Shown here in pieces: positions 50,855-59,314 of a stretch of 64,000 nucleotides of DNA. A program made the translations under genes and the position numbers. The notes below the pieces were generated by a model. The model was not told the origin of the DNA. It worked only from the letters and a program-made list of their open reading frames with translations, and made no database searches. The DNA is from an uncultured Faecalibacterium sp. (GTDB lineage Bacteria > Bacillota > Clostridia > Oscillospirales > Ruminococcaceae), in assembly GCA_937880095.1 (NCBI GenBank), contig CALFLK010000007.1, positions 248,001 to 312,000 on the forward strand, given 5' to 3'. Each line of letters begins with the position of its first letter. Within the stretch, counting starts at the first letter, position 1.

Positions 50855-51244
50855 ATGGCTTCCTCAACACAGGGTCAACGCATCTATGATCTGCGTCTCA
50901 AAAAACGCTACACACAGGAATATCTGGCAGAACAGCTTGGCACCACCAAGCAGGCTATCTATAAATATGAAAAAGACATCGTCCAAAACATTCCTGACGG
51001 AAAGCTGTTCCGCCTGGCACAAATTTTGGATTGCTCTGTCGCCTATCTGAAGTGCCTGTCTGATGAAATCGGCAGCGCACCCATGGATAATCCTTTTGCT
51101 GCTCCGTCCCGTTCGTCTGCACCCACCAGCGATGAACTGTTCGCAACCAGTCGCAGCCTGATGGATATCCTTCCCCGCCTCACTGACGAAGAATGCCGCA
51201 GCGTGCTTTCTTATGCACGTTTTCTGCTGGCACAGCACGGCTGA
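50855..51244 (+). CDS. XRE-family helix-turn-helix regulator (probable phage-module repressor)
   Basis: A 129-residue regulator with an N-terminal HTH_3 domain (GQRIYDLRLKKRYTQEYLAE, then QLGTTKQAIYKYEKD as the recognition region) and a helical C-terminal half (SDELFATSRSLMDILPRL, EECRSVLSYARFLLAQ), possibly for dimerisation. It has no catalytic lysine/serine, so it is not a self-cleaving CI/LexA type. It diverges from the terminase operon, and GTAACTT-type sites fill the intervening 260 bases, so it likely represses both. The ATG at 50855 has AAGGCAGGA. A terminator follows. Confidence 0.85.
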   Translation: MASSTQGQRIYDLRLKKRYTQEYLAEQLGTTKQAIYKYEKDIVQNIPDGKLFRLAQILDCSVAYLKCLSDEIGSAPMDNPFAAPSRSSAPTSDELFATSRSLMDILPRLTDEECRSVLSYARFLLAQHG

Positions 51245-51259
51245 TTTCTGTATCAATCA

Positions 51260-51300
51260 AAAAAGCGACGCTAAGTCTGTTTGCTTAGCGTCGCTTTTTC
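51260..51300 (+). terminator. Terminator after the XRE regulator
   Basis: AAAAGCGACGCTAAG and CTTAGCGTCGCTTTT pair perfectly around TCTGTTTG, followed by a T run. Confidence 0.9.
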
Positions 51301-51397
51301 TTTATCCTTTGATGCAATTTCTCATCTTGCACTCTAATGCGCTTTCATCTATCCGCACTCTCTACTCCATCCTGCTATTTTATGATTTCCACGCAAC

Positions 51398-51437
51398 AAA
51401 AAAACGCGATGCTGTCTTTTGACCGCATCGCGTTTTT
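51398..51437 (-). terminator. Terminator after the flippase gene
   Basis: AAAAACGCGATGC and GCATCGCGTTTTT form a perfect stem around TGTCTTTTGACC. It serves the minus-strand flippase; together with the previous terminator it brackets a short 100-base gap with no gene. Confidence 0.85.
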
Positions 51438-51446
51438 CATTTCATA

Positions 51447-52685
51447 TTATGCTTCCGCAAAGTGTTTCTTGCTGCGCCACAGCAGTACCGCCAGACAGCA
51501 CACCGCCTGTACGCCACGCGCCGCAACCGTAGCCCATGCTGCACCGGCTACCCCCATTGCATTTACCATCGGTGCAGACAGAACCAGCGCTGCTGCAATG
51601 CCTGCCACATTGCCGAAAATGAGGCCTTTCATTTCCCGCATCATACTCAGCAGGTAGCACAAAACACTTACATAAATGTTTACGACAGCCGCCACAACCG
51701 CCGGCTGCAACAGGAAAGAGTACGCCTTCACTTCCGCGCCATACAGCAGTCCCAAGAAGAACGGTCCCAGCAGCAATGCACCTATCGCACCGCACAGCCA
51801 CAATGCAGGCATTGCAATCGTCGCCATGCCAAATCCGCGGCGGTAGCTCAGTTTATCTTTCTTCTCCCAACTGCGTGCAAAGTACATCATAAAGGGTGCA
51901 AAAATGTACATAGCGCCTACCTGAATGATTTGCACCGGAGCAAACACATTATTAAAGTACGCAAATTCCACCGTGCCCACAATGCGTTCACACATCAGTT
52001 TGACCACCGAGCCAATGCTGCTGTTCAAAAAGCTGTACACCGCCAGAGGCGCACATTCCCACAGCAGCATTGCCACCGTTCCGCTTGCCTTGTCGGAGAA
52101 ATCCGCAGCCTTGCGGGACGGCGGAACATCTGCAAACAGTACACATGCCCAGCTCAGTACCGCCAGAATGCCCATTGTGACCACAACGTTCTTGGTCAGC
52201 ATCAATCCACCGGCAAAGCCCACAATGGTCAGAATGCCACGCAGACCAAACAGCTTGCCCACCAGATCCATACGGTCGGCTTTTTGCAGATAGCCATGCC
52301 ACACATCAATGTAACCTTCACTCAGGCGTGCAATGGTATACAGCAGAATGACCCAGCGCTGCTCTGGCGTGTAACTCACCGCAAAAGCAAATACTGCACA
52401 TCCCAGTCCCGCCAACAGTACTGTCAGGCGCCGACTGTCCCGATAAACTTTATCGTTGTACTTATGCGCAAAGTCGCTGATTTGAAAGCTGCGCATACCG
52501 TAGTTGGAAAAGCTCAGGCAAATTGCTGCAATGCTCATTGCAACCGAAACCTGTCCACTTACCGTCGCACCCGCCAAACGCTGCGCCAAAATCAGCAGCA
52601 CATACTGGCTGGCGTAATATACCAGATTGCCCAGTGTATTCCAGATCACACTTTTCCCCAGCTGTTTTTTCTCGTTTGTATCCAT
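51447..52685 (-). CDS. Wzx-type oligosaccharide flippase
   Basis: A polytopic membrane protein of 412 residues with about 12-14 hydrophobic helices, of the MATE/MOP polysaccharide exporter class that flips lipid-linked repeat units. Visible features are the N-terminal SVIWNTLGNLVYYASQYVLL and charged residues in the cytoplasmic loops (RRLTVLLAGLG, KKDKLSYRRGFGMATIAM). The ATG at 52685 has AAGGAG 5 bases upstream. It lies apart from the capE-to-MBOAT operon but serves the same class of pathway. Both directions of reading give aspS upstream on the same strand. Confidence 0.85.
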   Translation of the reverse strand: MDTNEKKQLGKSVIWNTLGNLVYYASQYVLLILAQRLAGATVSGQVSVAMSIAAICLSFSNYGMRSFQISDFAHKYNDKVYRDSRRLTVLLAGLGCAVFAFAVSYTPEQRWVILLYTIARLSEGYIDVWHGYLQKADRMDLVGKLFGLRGILTIVGFAGGLMLTKNVVVTMGILAVLSWACVLFADVPPSRKAADFSDKASGTVAMLLWECAPLAVYSFLNSSIGSVVKLMCERIVGTVEFAYFNNVFAPVQIIQVGAMYIFAPFMMYFARSWEKKDKLSYRRGFGMATIAMPALWLCGAIGALLLGPFFLGLLYGAEVKAYSFLLQPAVVAAVVNIYVSVLCYLLSMMREMKGLIFGNVAGIAAALVLSAPMVNAMGVAGAAWATVAARGVQAVCCLAVLLWRSKKHFAEA

Positions 52686-52709
52686 AGTCACTCCTTGATG
52701 TGTGGAATA

Positions 52710-52744
52710 GAAACGCCCCGCGGGCAGGCCCGCAGGGCGTTTTC
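52710..52744 (-). terminator. Terminator after aspS
   Basis: AACGCC-CC-GCGGG and CCCGC-AG-GGCGTT pair around CAGG with a symmetric internal mismatch, followed by TTTC. It separates aspS from the flippase. Confidence 0.8.
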
Positions 52745-52753
52745 AGCAGCAAA

Positions 52754-54541
52754 TTACTTTTCTTCGGGCACGTAAGCGATAGACAGCTCCTTGTACTGGT
52801 TGTCCTCCAATACACCGGGAGCGCCACTCATCAGCTCGCTGGCGTTCTGCACCTTGGGGAAAGCAATCACGTCACGAATCGAATCGCGCTTCAGCATCAG
52901 CATAACCATACGGTCCAGACCGTATGCCATACCGCCGTGCGGGGGTGCGCCGTACTTGTAAGCATCAATCAGGAAGCCGAAGTTCTCGCGTGCGCGCTCC
53001 TCGGTAAAGCCCAGAGCAGCGAACATACGCTCCTGAATCTTGGGATCGTTGACACGGATAGAACCGCCGCCCATCTCACAGCCATTCAGCACGATATCAT
53101 AAGCGCGTGCGTAGCAGTTGCCCTGATCTGTTTCCAGCTTGTCCATGCTGTCGTCAGTGGGCATGGTGAACGGATGGTGCATAGCCAGCCAGCGGCCTTC
53201 TTCTTCGCTGTATTCGAACAGCGGGAAGTTGACAACCCACAGGAAGTTGAACTTATCGGGATTGATCAGATCGCAGCGGCGAGCCACATCCAAACGGACC
53301 TGACCCAGAGCAGTGCAAGCAGTAACACGCTTTGCATCGCAAATCAGCATCAGTACGTCGCCGACCTCTGCATTCAACTGGGTGTGCAGTGCAGTCTTTT
53401 CTTCCTCGGTCAGATTCTTCTCAAAGCTGGAAGCAGTACCCTCTGCAGTGATGCGAGTGTAAGCCAGACCCTTTGCGCCATAAGTCTTAGCAGTATCGCC
53501 CAGCTTATCGATGGTCTTACGGGTCAGCTTGTCTGCCAGACCCTTTGCATTGATGGCACGGATGGTGCCGCCAGCTTCAATGGCATTCTTAAAGGGAACA
53601 AACTCGGTGTTTGCAAACACGCTGGTTACGTCCTGAATCTCCATATCGAAACGGGTATCGGGCTTATCGGAACCGAAACGGTCCATAGCCTCATCCCAGC
53701 TCAGACGAGCGAACGGAATCTGAACATCCACGTTCAGCATCTCTTTCCACAGACGCTGGATCAGCTTTTCGTTCAGGCTCATGATGTCGTTCTCGTCCAC
53801 AAAGCTCATCTCCAGGTCGATCTGGGTGAACTCAGGCTGACGGTCTGCGCGCAGGTCCTCGTCGCGGTAGCAGCGAGCAATCTGGAAGTAACGGTCAAAG
53901 CCAGACAGCATCAGCAGCTGCTTGTAAACCTGAGGGCTCTGGGGCAGAGCGTAGAAGTGACCCGGCTGTACACGGCTGGGAACAACATAGTCACGCGCAC
54001 CTTCCGGCGTGCTCTTGATCAGGGTCGGGGTCTCGATTTCAGTAAAGTGGTTCTCGCAGTAGAAGTTACGCACGATCTGGCAGATCTTGCTGCGCAACAC
54101 CAGCGGCTCATGCACAGCCGGGCGACGCAGATCCAGATAACGATACTTCAGGCGCAGCTCGTCCTTCACGTTGATTTCATCACGGATTTCGAACGGAGGA
54201 GTCTCTGCTTCGCTCAGAATACGCAGCTCAGAAACATACAGTTCCACATCACCAGTGGGGATCTTATTGGTCTTTGCTGCACGCTCACGCAGGACGCCCT
54301 TGCAGATGACCACATACTCGCTGCGCAGGCTCTGTGCCTTTGCAAACACGTCTTTCGGGGTATCCTCATCAAACACCAGCTGCAGGATGCCGCTGGTATC
54401 ACGCAGGTCAGCAAAAATGATGCCGCCCTTGTCGCGGCTCTTTGCGATAGAACCACAAACGACCATTTCCTGCTGTGCCTGTGCCAGGCGGACTTCGCCG
54501 CAATAGTGGGTACGGCGCAAAGTTCCCATAGTTTCAGCCAT
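52754..54541 (-). CDS. aspS: Aspartyl-tRNA synthetase
   Basis: A class IIb synthetase of 595 residues. The N-terminal OB anticodon-binding fold is followed by motif 1 and the YRYLDLRRP stretch, the aspartate-binding LPQSPQVYKQLLM, motif 2 (FQIARCYRDEDLRADRQPEF), the bacterial GAD insertion and motif 3 (GLDRMVMLMLKRDSIRDVIA). The QSPQ motif is clear. Whether it is discriminating or also charges tRNA-Asn was not determined; the absence of gatCAB here tells nothing. It has its own promoter at 54606-54634. Confidence 0.96.
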   Translation of the reverse strand: MAETMGTLRRTHYCGEVRLAQAQQEMVVCGSIAKSRDKGGIIFADLRDTSGILQLVFDEDTPKDVFAKAQSLRSEYVVICKGVLRERAAKTNKIPTGDVELYVSELRILSEAETPPFEIRDEINVKDELRLKYRYLDLRRPAVHEPLVLRSKICQIVRNFYCENHFTEIETPTLIKSTPEGARDYVVPSRVQPGHFYALPQSPQVYKQLLMLSGFDRYFQIARCYRDEDLRADRQPEFTQIDLEMSFVDENDIMSLNEKLIQRLWKEMLNVDVQIPFARLSWDEAMDRFGSDKPDTRFDMEIQDVTSVFANTEFVPFKNAIEAGGTIRAINAKGLADKLTRKTIDKLGDTAKTYGAKGLAYTRITAEGTASSFEKNLTEEEKTALHTQLNAEVGDVLMLICDAKRVTACTALGQVRLDVARRCDLINPDKFNFLWVVNFPLFEYSEEEGRWLAMHHPFTMPTDDSMDKLETDQGNCYARAYDIVLNGCEMGGGSIRVNDPKIQERMFAALGFTEERARENFGFLIDAYKYGAPPHGGMAYGLDRMVMLMLKRDSIRDVIAFPKVQNASELMSGAPGVLEDNQYKELSIAYVPEEK

Positions 54542-54605
54542 AATTCGCTTCCTCTTTTCCTTCTATGTATGCCGTTTCACAAACGGTCAAAGCTATTACG
54601 GGTAG

Positions 54606-54634
54606 ATTATACTCTGTTTTCCCGTTTTTTACAA
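54606..54634 (-). promoter_or_regulatory. aspS promoter
   Basis: Minus strand: TTGTAA (54634-54629), 17-base spacer, TATAAT (54611-54606). The leader is about 60 bases. No T-box-like leader is evident. Confidence 0.75.
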
Positions 54635-54716
54635 GATTACCACGGTTTTTCCGTCACTTTGTTGCCTTGCTGCGGTGTTTCTGTTTTTGTTCTTTGTCTG
54701 TTATTGGGGACTTTCA

Positions 54717-54760
54717 CAAAAAAACACGCCGCACAGAAGTTTCTGCACAGCGTGTTTTCA
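54717..54760 (-). terminator. Terminator after pepT
   Basis: AAAACACGC and GCGTGTTTT are the outer stem, with CAGAA/TTCTG inside. A and T tracts flank it. Confidence 0.75.
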
Positions 54761-54775
54761 TTTTTCTAGATTGGA

Positions 54776-55990
54776 TTATTCTGCATACAGTGCCACGATA
54801 TTTTCCAGCACCTTCGTTGCCTTATCCATACGCTCTACCGTGGTGCATTCATATACACCATGGAAGTTAAATCCACCAGTACCCAAGTTGGGGCACGGCA
54901 GACCCATCCAACTCAGGGTCGCACCATCCGTGCCGCCGCGTACCGGCTCTTCCACCGGTTCCAGACCTACAGCCTTCACAGCCTTGCGAGCCGTTTCAAT
55001 CAGGTGGAAGTGGGGCTTGATCTGCTCCAGCATACTGCGGTAGCTGTCTTTGATTTCTACTTCAACCGTGCCGTCGCCGTACTTACCATTCAGACAGTCT
55101 GCAATATGCTGCATGGTCTGCTTCTTGTACTCCAGCTTATTCATGTCGTGGTCACGCAGGATGTAGCCCAGCTTTGCCTCGTTCACATCGCCGTACATCT
55201 GGTCCAGATGATAGAAACCTTCTCGGCCGCAGGTGTGTTCCGGGCGATCCATTACCGGCAGCGCCATGTGGAATTCCATTGCCACATTCGATGCGTTCAC
55301 CATGGTATCCTTTGCTTCGCCGGGATGCACCGACAGTCCTCGAATGGTTACCACCGCAGATGCTGCATTAAAGTTGTCGTACTCAATACCGCCCACATCG
55401 CCGCCGTCGACGGTGTAAGCAAAGTCCGCACCAAAGCCCGGAATATCGAACAAATCTGCACCACGGCCGATTTCCTCGTCCGGCGTAAAACCGATGCACA
55501 GCTTACCATGGGGCTTATCTTCCTTGATGATAGTCTCCACTGCAGCCAGAATCTCAGAAATACCGGATTTGTCGTCTGCGCCCAGCAGCGTCGAACCGTC
55601 GCTGGTAATCAGCGTCTCGCCCTTCAGATCTTTCAGGAACGGAAAACGCACCGGGTCCATCACAATACCTGCGGGCAGCGTCAGTGCTTCACCATCATAG
55701 TTTTCATGCAGCAAAGGCTTCACATTTTCACCGGAAGCATCCGGTGCCGTGTCCATGTGTGCAATCAGACCCAGCGCCGGCTTGTCCTCGCAGCCGGGGG
55801 TAGCGGGTACGCTGGCATACACATAACCATTCTCGTCCATGTGTGCGTCTGCGCATCCGATCTTTTTCAGATCCTCAACCACAATCTTTGCCAGATCCTT
55901 CTGGCGGCTCGTAGACGGGCAGCTTTCGCTGTCCGGGTCGCTGGTGGTGTACACCTGTGCGTATTTCAGCAGATATTCATAAGCGCGCAT
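54776..55990 (-). CDS. pepT: Peptidase T (tripeptide aminopeptidase)
   Basis: A 404-residue M20B zinc aminopeptidase that removes the N-terminal residue from tripeptides in the cytoplasm. Zinc-site motifs are GLIAHMDTAPD, LLGADDKSGISEIL, FTPDEEIGRG and the C-terminal HGVYECTTVERM histidine. The SVHPGEAKDTMVNA stretch is typical of the dimerisation lid. It has its own promoter and terminator. It would complete the use of peptides imported by opp, although it is not in that operon. Confidence 0.94.
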   Translation of the reverse strand: MRAYEYLLKYAQVYTTSDPDSESCPSTSRQKDLAKIVVEDLKKIGCADAHMDENGYVYASVPATPGCEDKPALGLIAHMDTAPDASGENVKPLLHENYDGEALTLPAGIVMDPVRFPFLKDLKGETLITSDGSTLLGADDKSGISEILAAVETIIKEDKPHGKLCIGFTPDEEIGRGADLFDIPGFGADFAYTVDGGDVGGIEYDNFNAASAVVTIRGLSVHPGEAKDTMVNASNVAMEFHMALPVMDRPEHTCGREGFYHLDQMYGDVNEAKLGYILRDHDMNKLEYKKQTMQHIADCLNGKYGDGTVEVEIKDSYRSMLEQIKPHFHLIETARKAVKAVGLEPVEEPVRGGTDGATLSWMGLPCPNLGTGGFNFHGVYECTTVERMDKATKVLENIVALYAE

Positions 55991-56023
55991 AAGACAGTCT
56001 CCTTTATTTCATAATTTTACCGT

Positions 56024-56052
56024 ATTATACTCTTTTCTCCCCGTTCTCGCAA
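56024..56052 (-). promoter_or_regulatory. pepT promoter
   Basis: Minus strand: TTGCGA (56052-56047), 17-base spacer, TATAAT (56029-56024). It faces away from the capE promoter 19 bases away. Confidence 0.65.
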
Positions 56053-56070
56053 CTTTCATGCAAATTCCAG

Positions 56071-56099
56071 TTGGAAACACAGTCCATTTGTGATAAGAT
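56071..56099 (+). promoter_or_regulatory. capE operon promoter
   Basis: TTGGAA (56071-56076) and TAAGAT (56094-56099) with a 17-base spacer and TG one base before the -10. The leader to the capE ATG is about 65 bases. Confidence 0.6.
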
Positions 56100-56171
56100 T
56101 ATAGTGTGCGTAAATGCGCCAATATCAATACGACCTTTTTTGTCGATCCTTATTTTAGGAGGTAAATTTAT

Positions 56172-57218
56172 ATGGAACCCACTATTTTTAATGGCAAAAC
56201 GCTGATGATCACCGGTGGTACCGGCAGCTTTGGCCATACTGTTCTGAAGCATTTCCTGGCTACCGACATTGGTGAAATCCGCATTTTCTCCCGCGACGAG
56301 AAGAAGCAGGACGATATGCGTCACGAGCTGCAGGCAAACTATCCTGAGTTCTACAACAAGGTGCACTTCTACATCGGCGACGTGCGCGATCTGCAGAGCC
56401 TGCGCGATGCTATGCCCGGCGTTGACTTCATTTTCCACGCTGCTGCCCTGAAGGAAGTTCCCAGCTGTGAGTTCTTCCCCATGGAGGCTGTGCGCACCAA
56501 CATCATCGGCACCGACAACGTCATTCATGCCGCTGTGGAAAACCATGTCAAGAGTGTTGTCTGCCTGTCTACCGACAAGGCTTCTTACCCCATCAATGCA
56601 ATGGGCATTTCCAAGGCTATGATGGAGCACGTTGTTACCGCTAACGCTCGTATGGCAGCACAGCACGGCACCGTCCTGAGCTGCACCCGTTACGGCAATG
56701 TTATGTGCAGCCGTGGTTCTGTTATTCCCCTGTTCGTGGATCAGATTCGTGCTGGCAACCCCATCACCATCACTGACCCCAACATGACTCGCTTCCTGAT
56801 GAACCTGGACGAGGCAGTTGATCTGGTTATGTTCGCATTTGAGCATGCAAACCCCGGCGACCTGTTCATCCAGAAGGCTGACGCTTCCACCATCGGTGAT
56901 CTGGCAAAGGCTGTTCAGCAGCTGTTCGGCGATACCGGCACGCGTATCATCGGCACCCGCCACGGCGAAAAGCTGTACGAAACCCTGATGACGCAGGAAG
57001 AGCGTCTGCGCTGCGAGGATATGGGCCGTTACTATCGTGTCGCTGCTGACTCCCGTGACCTGAACTACGACAAGTTCGTTGTGAAGGGTGAAGTCAAGAC
57101 GCAGGGCGAAGAGGCATACACCAGCCACAACACCAATCGTCTGGACGTTCAGGGTACCGTTGATAAGATTATGGCTACCGAATATATCCAGGAGCAGCTG
57201 GCAAACTGGGGCAAGTAA
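56172..57218 (+). CDS. capE: UDP-N-acetylglucosamine 4,6-dehydratase (5-inverting), CapE
   Basis: An SDR enzyme of 348 residues that converts UDP-GlcNAc to UDP-2-acetamido-2,6-dideoxy-L-arabino-hexos-4-ulose, the first step in UDP-L-FucNAc and related pathways. The dinucleotide motif is TGGTGSFGHTVLKHF (residues 15-29). HAAALKEVPSCEFFP and the catalytic STDKASYPINAMGISKAMME match the CapE/WbjB/FlaA1 group. It is first in the polysaccharide operon, with GGAGG in front of the ATG. Confidence 0.94.
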   Translation: MEPTIFNGKTLMITGGTGSFGHTVLKHFLATDIGEIRIFSRDEKKQDDMRHELQANYPEFYNKVHFYIGDVRDLQSLRDAMPGVDFIFHAAALKEVPSCEFFPMEAVRTNIIGTDNVIHAAVENHVKSVVCLSTDKASYPINAMGISKAMMEHVVTANARMAAQHGTVLSCTRYGNVMCSRGSVIPLFVDQIRAGNPITITDPNMTRFLMNLDEAVDLVMFAFEHANPGDLFIQKADASTIGDLAKAVQQLFGDTGTRIIGTRHGEKLYETLMTQEERLRCEDMGRYYRVAADSRDLNYDKFVVKGEVKTQGEEAYTSHNTNRLDVQGTVDKIMATEYIQEQLANWGK

Positions 57219-57247
57219 TTTGCTCACCTTATAAGGAGTATCACCGC

Positions 57248-58003
57248 ATGGAACTTTCCACCCCCATCCTGATTACCGGCGCTGCCGGTTTTGTGGGACG
57301 TAATCTGGTCGAAGCACTGCAGCAGCGGGGCTATACCAATCTGCTGTGTTTCACCCGGTCATCCACACCGGAAATGCTGACCGATTTTTGCCGTCAGGCT
57401 GGCTTTGTCGTTCATCTTGCAGGCATTAACCGCCCCAAAGACCCCAGTGAATTTTACACTGGCAATTCCGGATTGACCGATACCCTGCTGGCTGAGCTGA
57501 AAGCTGCGGGCAATCCCGCACCTGTTTTGGTCACCAGCAGCGTTCAGGCAGAACTGGATAACGATTACGGCAAAAGCAAACGGGATGCCGAGCTGGCAGT
57601 TTTCGCTCACGGCGACCGCTGCGGCAGTCCGGTCTATGTTTTCCGCATGGAGGGTGTATTCGGCAAATGGTGCCGTCCAAACTACAATAGTGTCGTAGCC
57701 ACCTTTTGTCACAATGCAGCACATGGTCTCCCGCTTTCGGTACGAGACCCTGATTTTTCGCTGCCGCTGGTTTATATCGACGACGTCGTGCAATGCATCA
57801 TCGATGCTTTTGATGGCTGTGTAATGTGTGACCGTTCCCGATATCCCATTTGCCGTATCCATCCGGTTCACGAAATCACACTGGGTCGTCTGGCTGAAAC
57901 CATTCAGGGTTTCGCTGCCGGACAGATTCCGTCAGATTCTTCTGCCGAAACACTGGAACAGAAGCTGTACAAAACCTATTGTTCTTATCAGACGGCGGAC
58001 TGA
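57248..58003 (+). CDS. CapF-like UDP-sugar reductase lacking the cupin domain
   Basis: A 251-residue SDR protein homologous to residues 1-280 of the full CapF at 7524-8729: LITGAAGFVGRNLVEAL, LAGINRPKDPSEFYTGN, catalytic NDYGKSK and FGKWCRPNYNSVVATF are aligned. It ends at EQKLYKTYCSYQTAD, exactly where CapF goes on (KKLYSTYLSYLPKQ) into its cupin epimerase. Since the C-terminal domain is absent, it should reduce C4 without epimerising C3, unless a separate epimerase acts. A hairpin follows 14 bases later. The ribosome site AAGGAG is good, so the truncated gene seems expressed. Confidence 0.87.
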   Translation: MELSTPILITGAAGFVGRNLVEALQQRGYTNLLCFTRSSTPEMLTDFCRQAGFVVHLAGINRPKDPSEFYTGNSGLTDTLLAELKAAGNPAPVLVTSSVQAELDNDYGKSKRDAELAVFAHGDRCGSPVYVFRMEGVFGKWCRPNYNSVVATFCHNAAHGLPLSVRDPDFSLPLVYIDDVVQCIIDAFDGCVMCDRSRYPICRIHPVHEITLGRLAETIQGFAAGQIPSDSSAETLEQKLYKTYCSYQTAD

Positions 58004-58017
58004 GTTTCTGCTTTTTT

Positions 58018-58047
58018 ACGCACCGCCAATGGCAGTGCGTTTTTAAT
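58018..58047 (+). terminator. Hairpin after the short capF
   Basis: ACGCAC-C-GCC and GGC-A-GTGCGT pair around AAT, followed by TTTTTAATAG. It resembles a terminator in the middle of the operon and may attenuate expression of capG and later genes, or mark an old operon end. Confidence 0.65.
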
Positions 58048-58146
58048 AGAAACGATTGGCACGCAAAGCGCTGCCACACATGTATGCGGGACAGAACGCA
58101 CCTACACCTTTGTGTTCTGTCTATCGAATTCCAAGGAGGATTCATC

Positions 58147-59286
58147 ATGGCAAAAATCAAATTGATGACCATTATCGGCACCCGCCCGGAGATTATCCGT
58201 CTGGCTGCTGTCATCAAGAAATGCGATAAATATTTTGATCAGATTCTGGTCCACACCGGCCAGAACTACGACTACACCCTGAATGGCATTTTCTTCAAGG
58301 ATCTGGGCTTGCGCGCACCCGATTTCTACCTGAATGCTGTCGGTGACGATCTGGGCGAAACCATTGGCAACATCATTGCCAAGAGCTACCGTCTGATGGT
58401 CGAGCAGAAGCCTGACGCTCTGCTGATTCTGGGCGATACCAACAGCTGCCTGTCTGCAATCGCAGCAAAGCGCCTGCACATTCCTATTTTCCATATGGAA
58501 GCCGGCAACCGCTGCTTTGACGAATGCCTGCCGGAAGAAACCAACCGTCGTATCGTGGACCACATCTCCGATGTGAACCTGTGCTATTCTGAGCACGCTC
58601 GCCGTTACCTGAACGCTGAGGGTACCGCCCGTGAGCGCACTTATGTAACCGGCAGCCCCATGGCAGAAGTCCTGCACGAAAATCTGGAAAAGATTGAATC
58701 CAGCGATATTCTGTCCCGTCTGGGTCTGGAGCCGCACAAGTATATGCTGCTGAGCGCACACCGCGAGGAAAACATCGATACCGAGCAGAACTTCACCAAC
58801 CTGTTCAACAGCATCAACCATCTGGCAGAAACCTACAATATGCCCATTCTGTACTCCTGCCATCCTCGCAGCCGCAAGCGTCTGGAAGCACAGAGCTTCC
58901 AGCTGGACCCGCGTGTCAAGCTGCACGAGCCTCTGGGCTTCCATGATTACAACAATCTGCAAATGAACGCATACTGCGTCATCTCTGACTCCGGTACGCT
59001 GCCCGAGGAATCCAGCTTCTTTACCAGTGTCGGTCACCCGTTCCCTGCTGTTTGCATCCGCACCAGCACCGAGCGCCCCGAAGCATTGGACAAGGGCTGC
59101 TTCATTCTGGCTGGCATCAACCAGGGTGGTGTGGAACAGGCAGTGGAAACTGCTGTTGCCATGAATGACAACGGCGATTTGGGTATTCCTGTTCCTGTCT
59201 ATGTGGAGGATGTTTCCACCAAGGTTGTTAAGATCATCCAGAGCTATGTGGGTGTTGTAAACAAGATGGTTTGGCGCAAGTACTAA
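58147..59286 (+). CDS. capG: UDP-N-acetylglucosamine 2-epimerase-like CapG
   Basis: A 379-residue enzyme of the GT-B-fold 2-epimerase family. The motifs IIGTRPEIIRLAAVIKKC, LILGDTNSCLSA, HMEAGNRCFDECLPEE and SDSGTLPEESSF show the CapG/WbjD/FnlC branch, which in L-FucNAc synthesis converts UDP-L-talNAc (or UDP-L-RhaNAc in the QuiNAc pathway) at C2. The ATG at 58147 has AAGGAGG 8 bases upstream; the frame reaches back to 57979 but only through non-coding leader. It acts after the CapF step. Confidence 0.93.
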   Translation: MAKIKLMTIIGTRPEIIRLAAVIKKCDKYFDQILVHTGQNYDYTLNGIFFKDLGLRAPDFYLNAVGDDLGETIGNIIAKSYRLMVEQKPDALLILGDTNSCLSAIAAKRLHIPIFHMEAGNRCFDECLPEETNRRIVDHISDVNLCYSEHARRYLNAEGTARERTYVTGSPMAEVLHENLEKIESSDILSRLGLEPHKYMLLSAHREENIDTEQNFTNLFNSINHLAETYNMPILYSCHPRSRKRLEAQSFQLDPRVKLHEPLGFHDYNNLQMNAYCVISDSGTLPEESSFFTSVGHPFPAVCIRTSTERPEALDKGCFILAGINQGGVEQAVETAVAMNDNGDLGIPVPVYVEDVSTKVVKIIQSYVGVVNKMVWRKY

Positions 59287-59314
59287 TTGCATTGCAGGAG
59301 AGGAGCCTTTGCGT

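Noticed and set aside
54542..54716. T-box leader upstream of aspS
   Set aside because: The leader from the promoter to the start is only about 60 bases and shows no T-box sequence or antiterminator.
52700..54769. A 689-codon plus-strand frame opposite aspS
   Set aside because: aspS has all class II motifs; the opposite frame is a codon-bias shadow.
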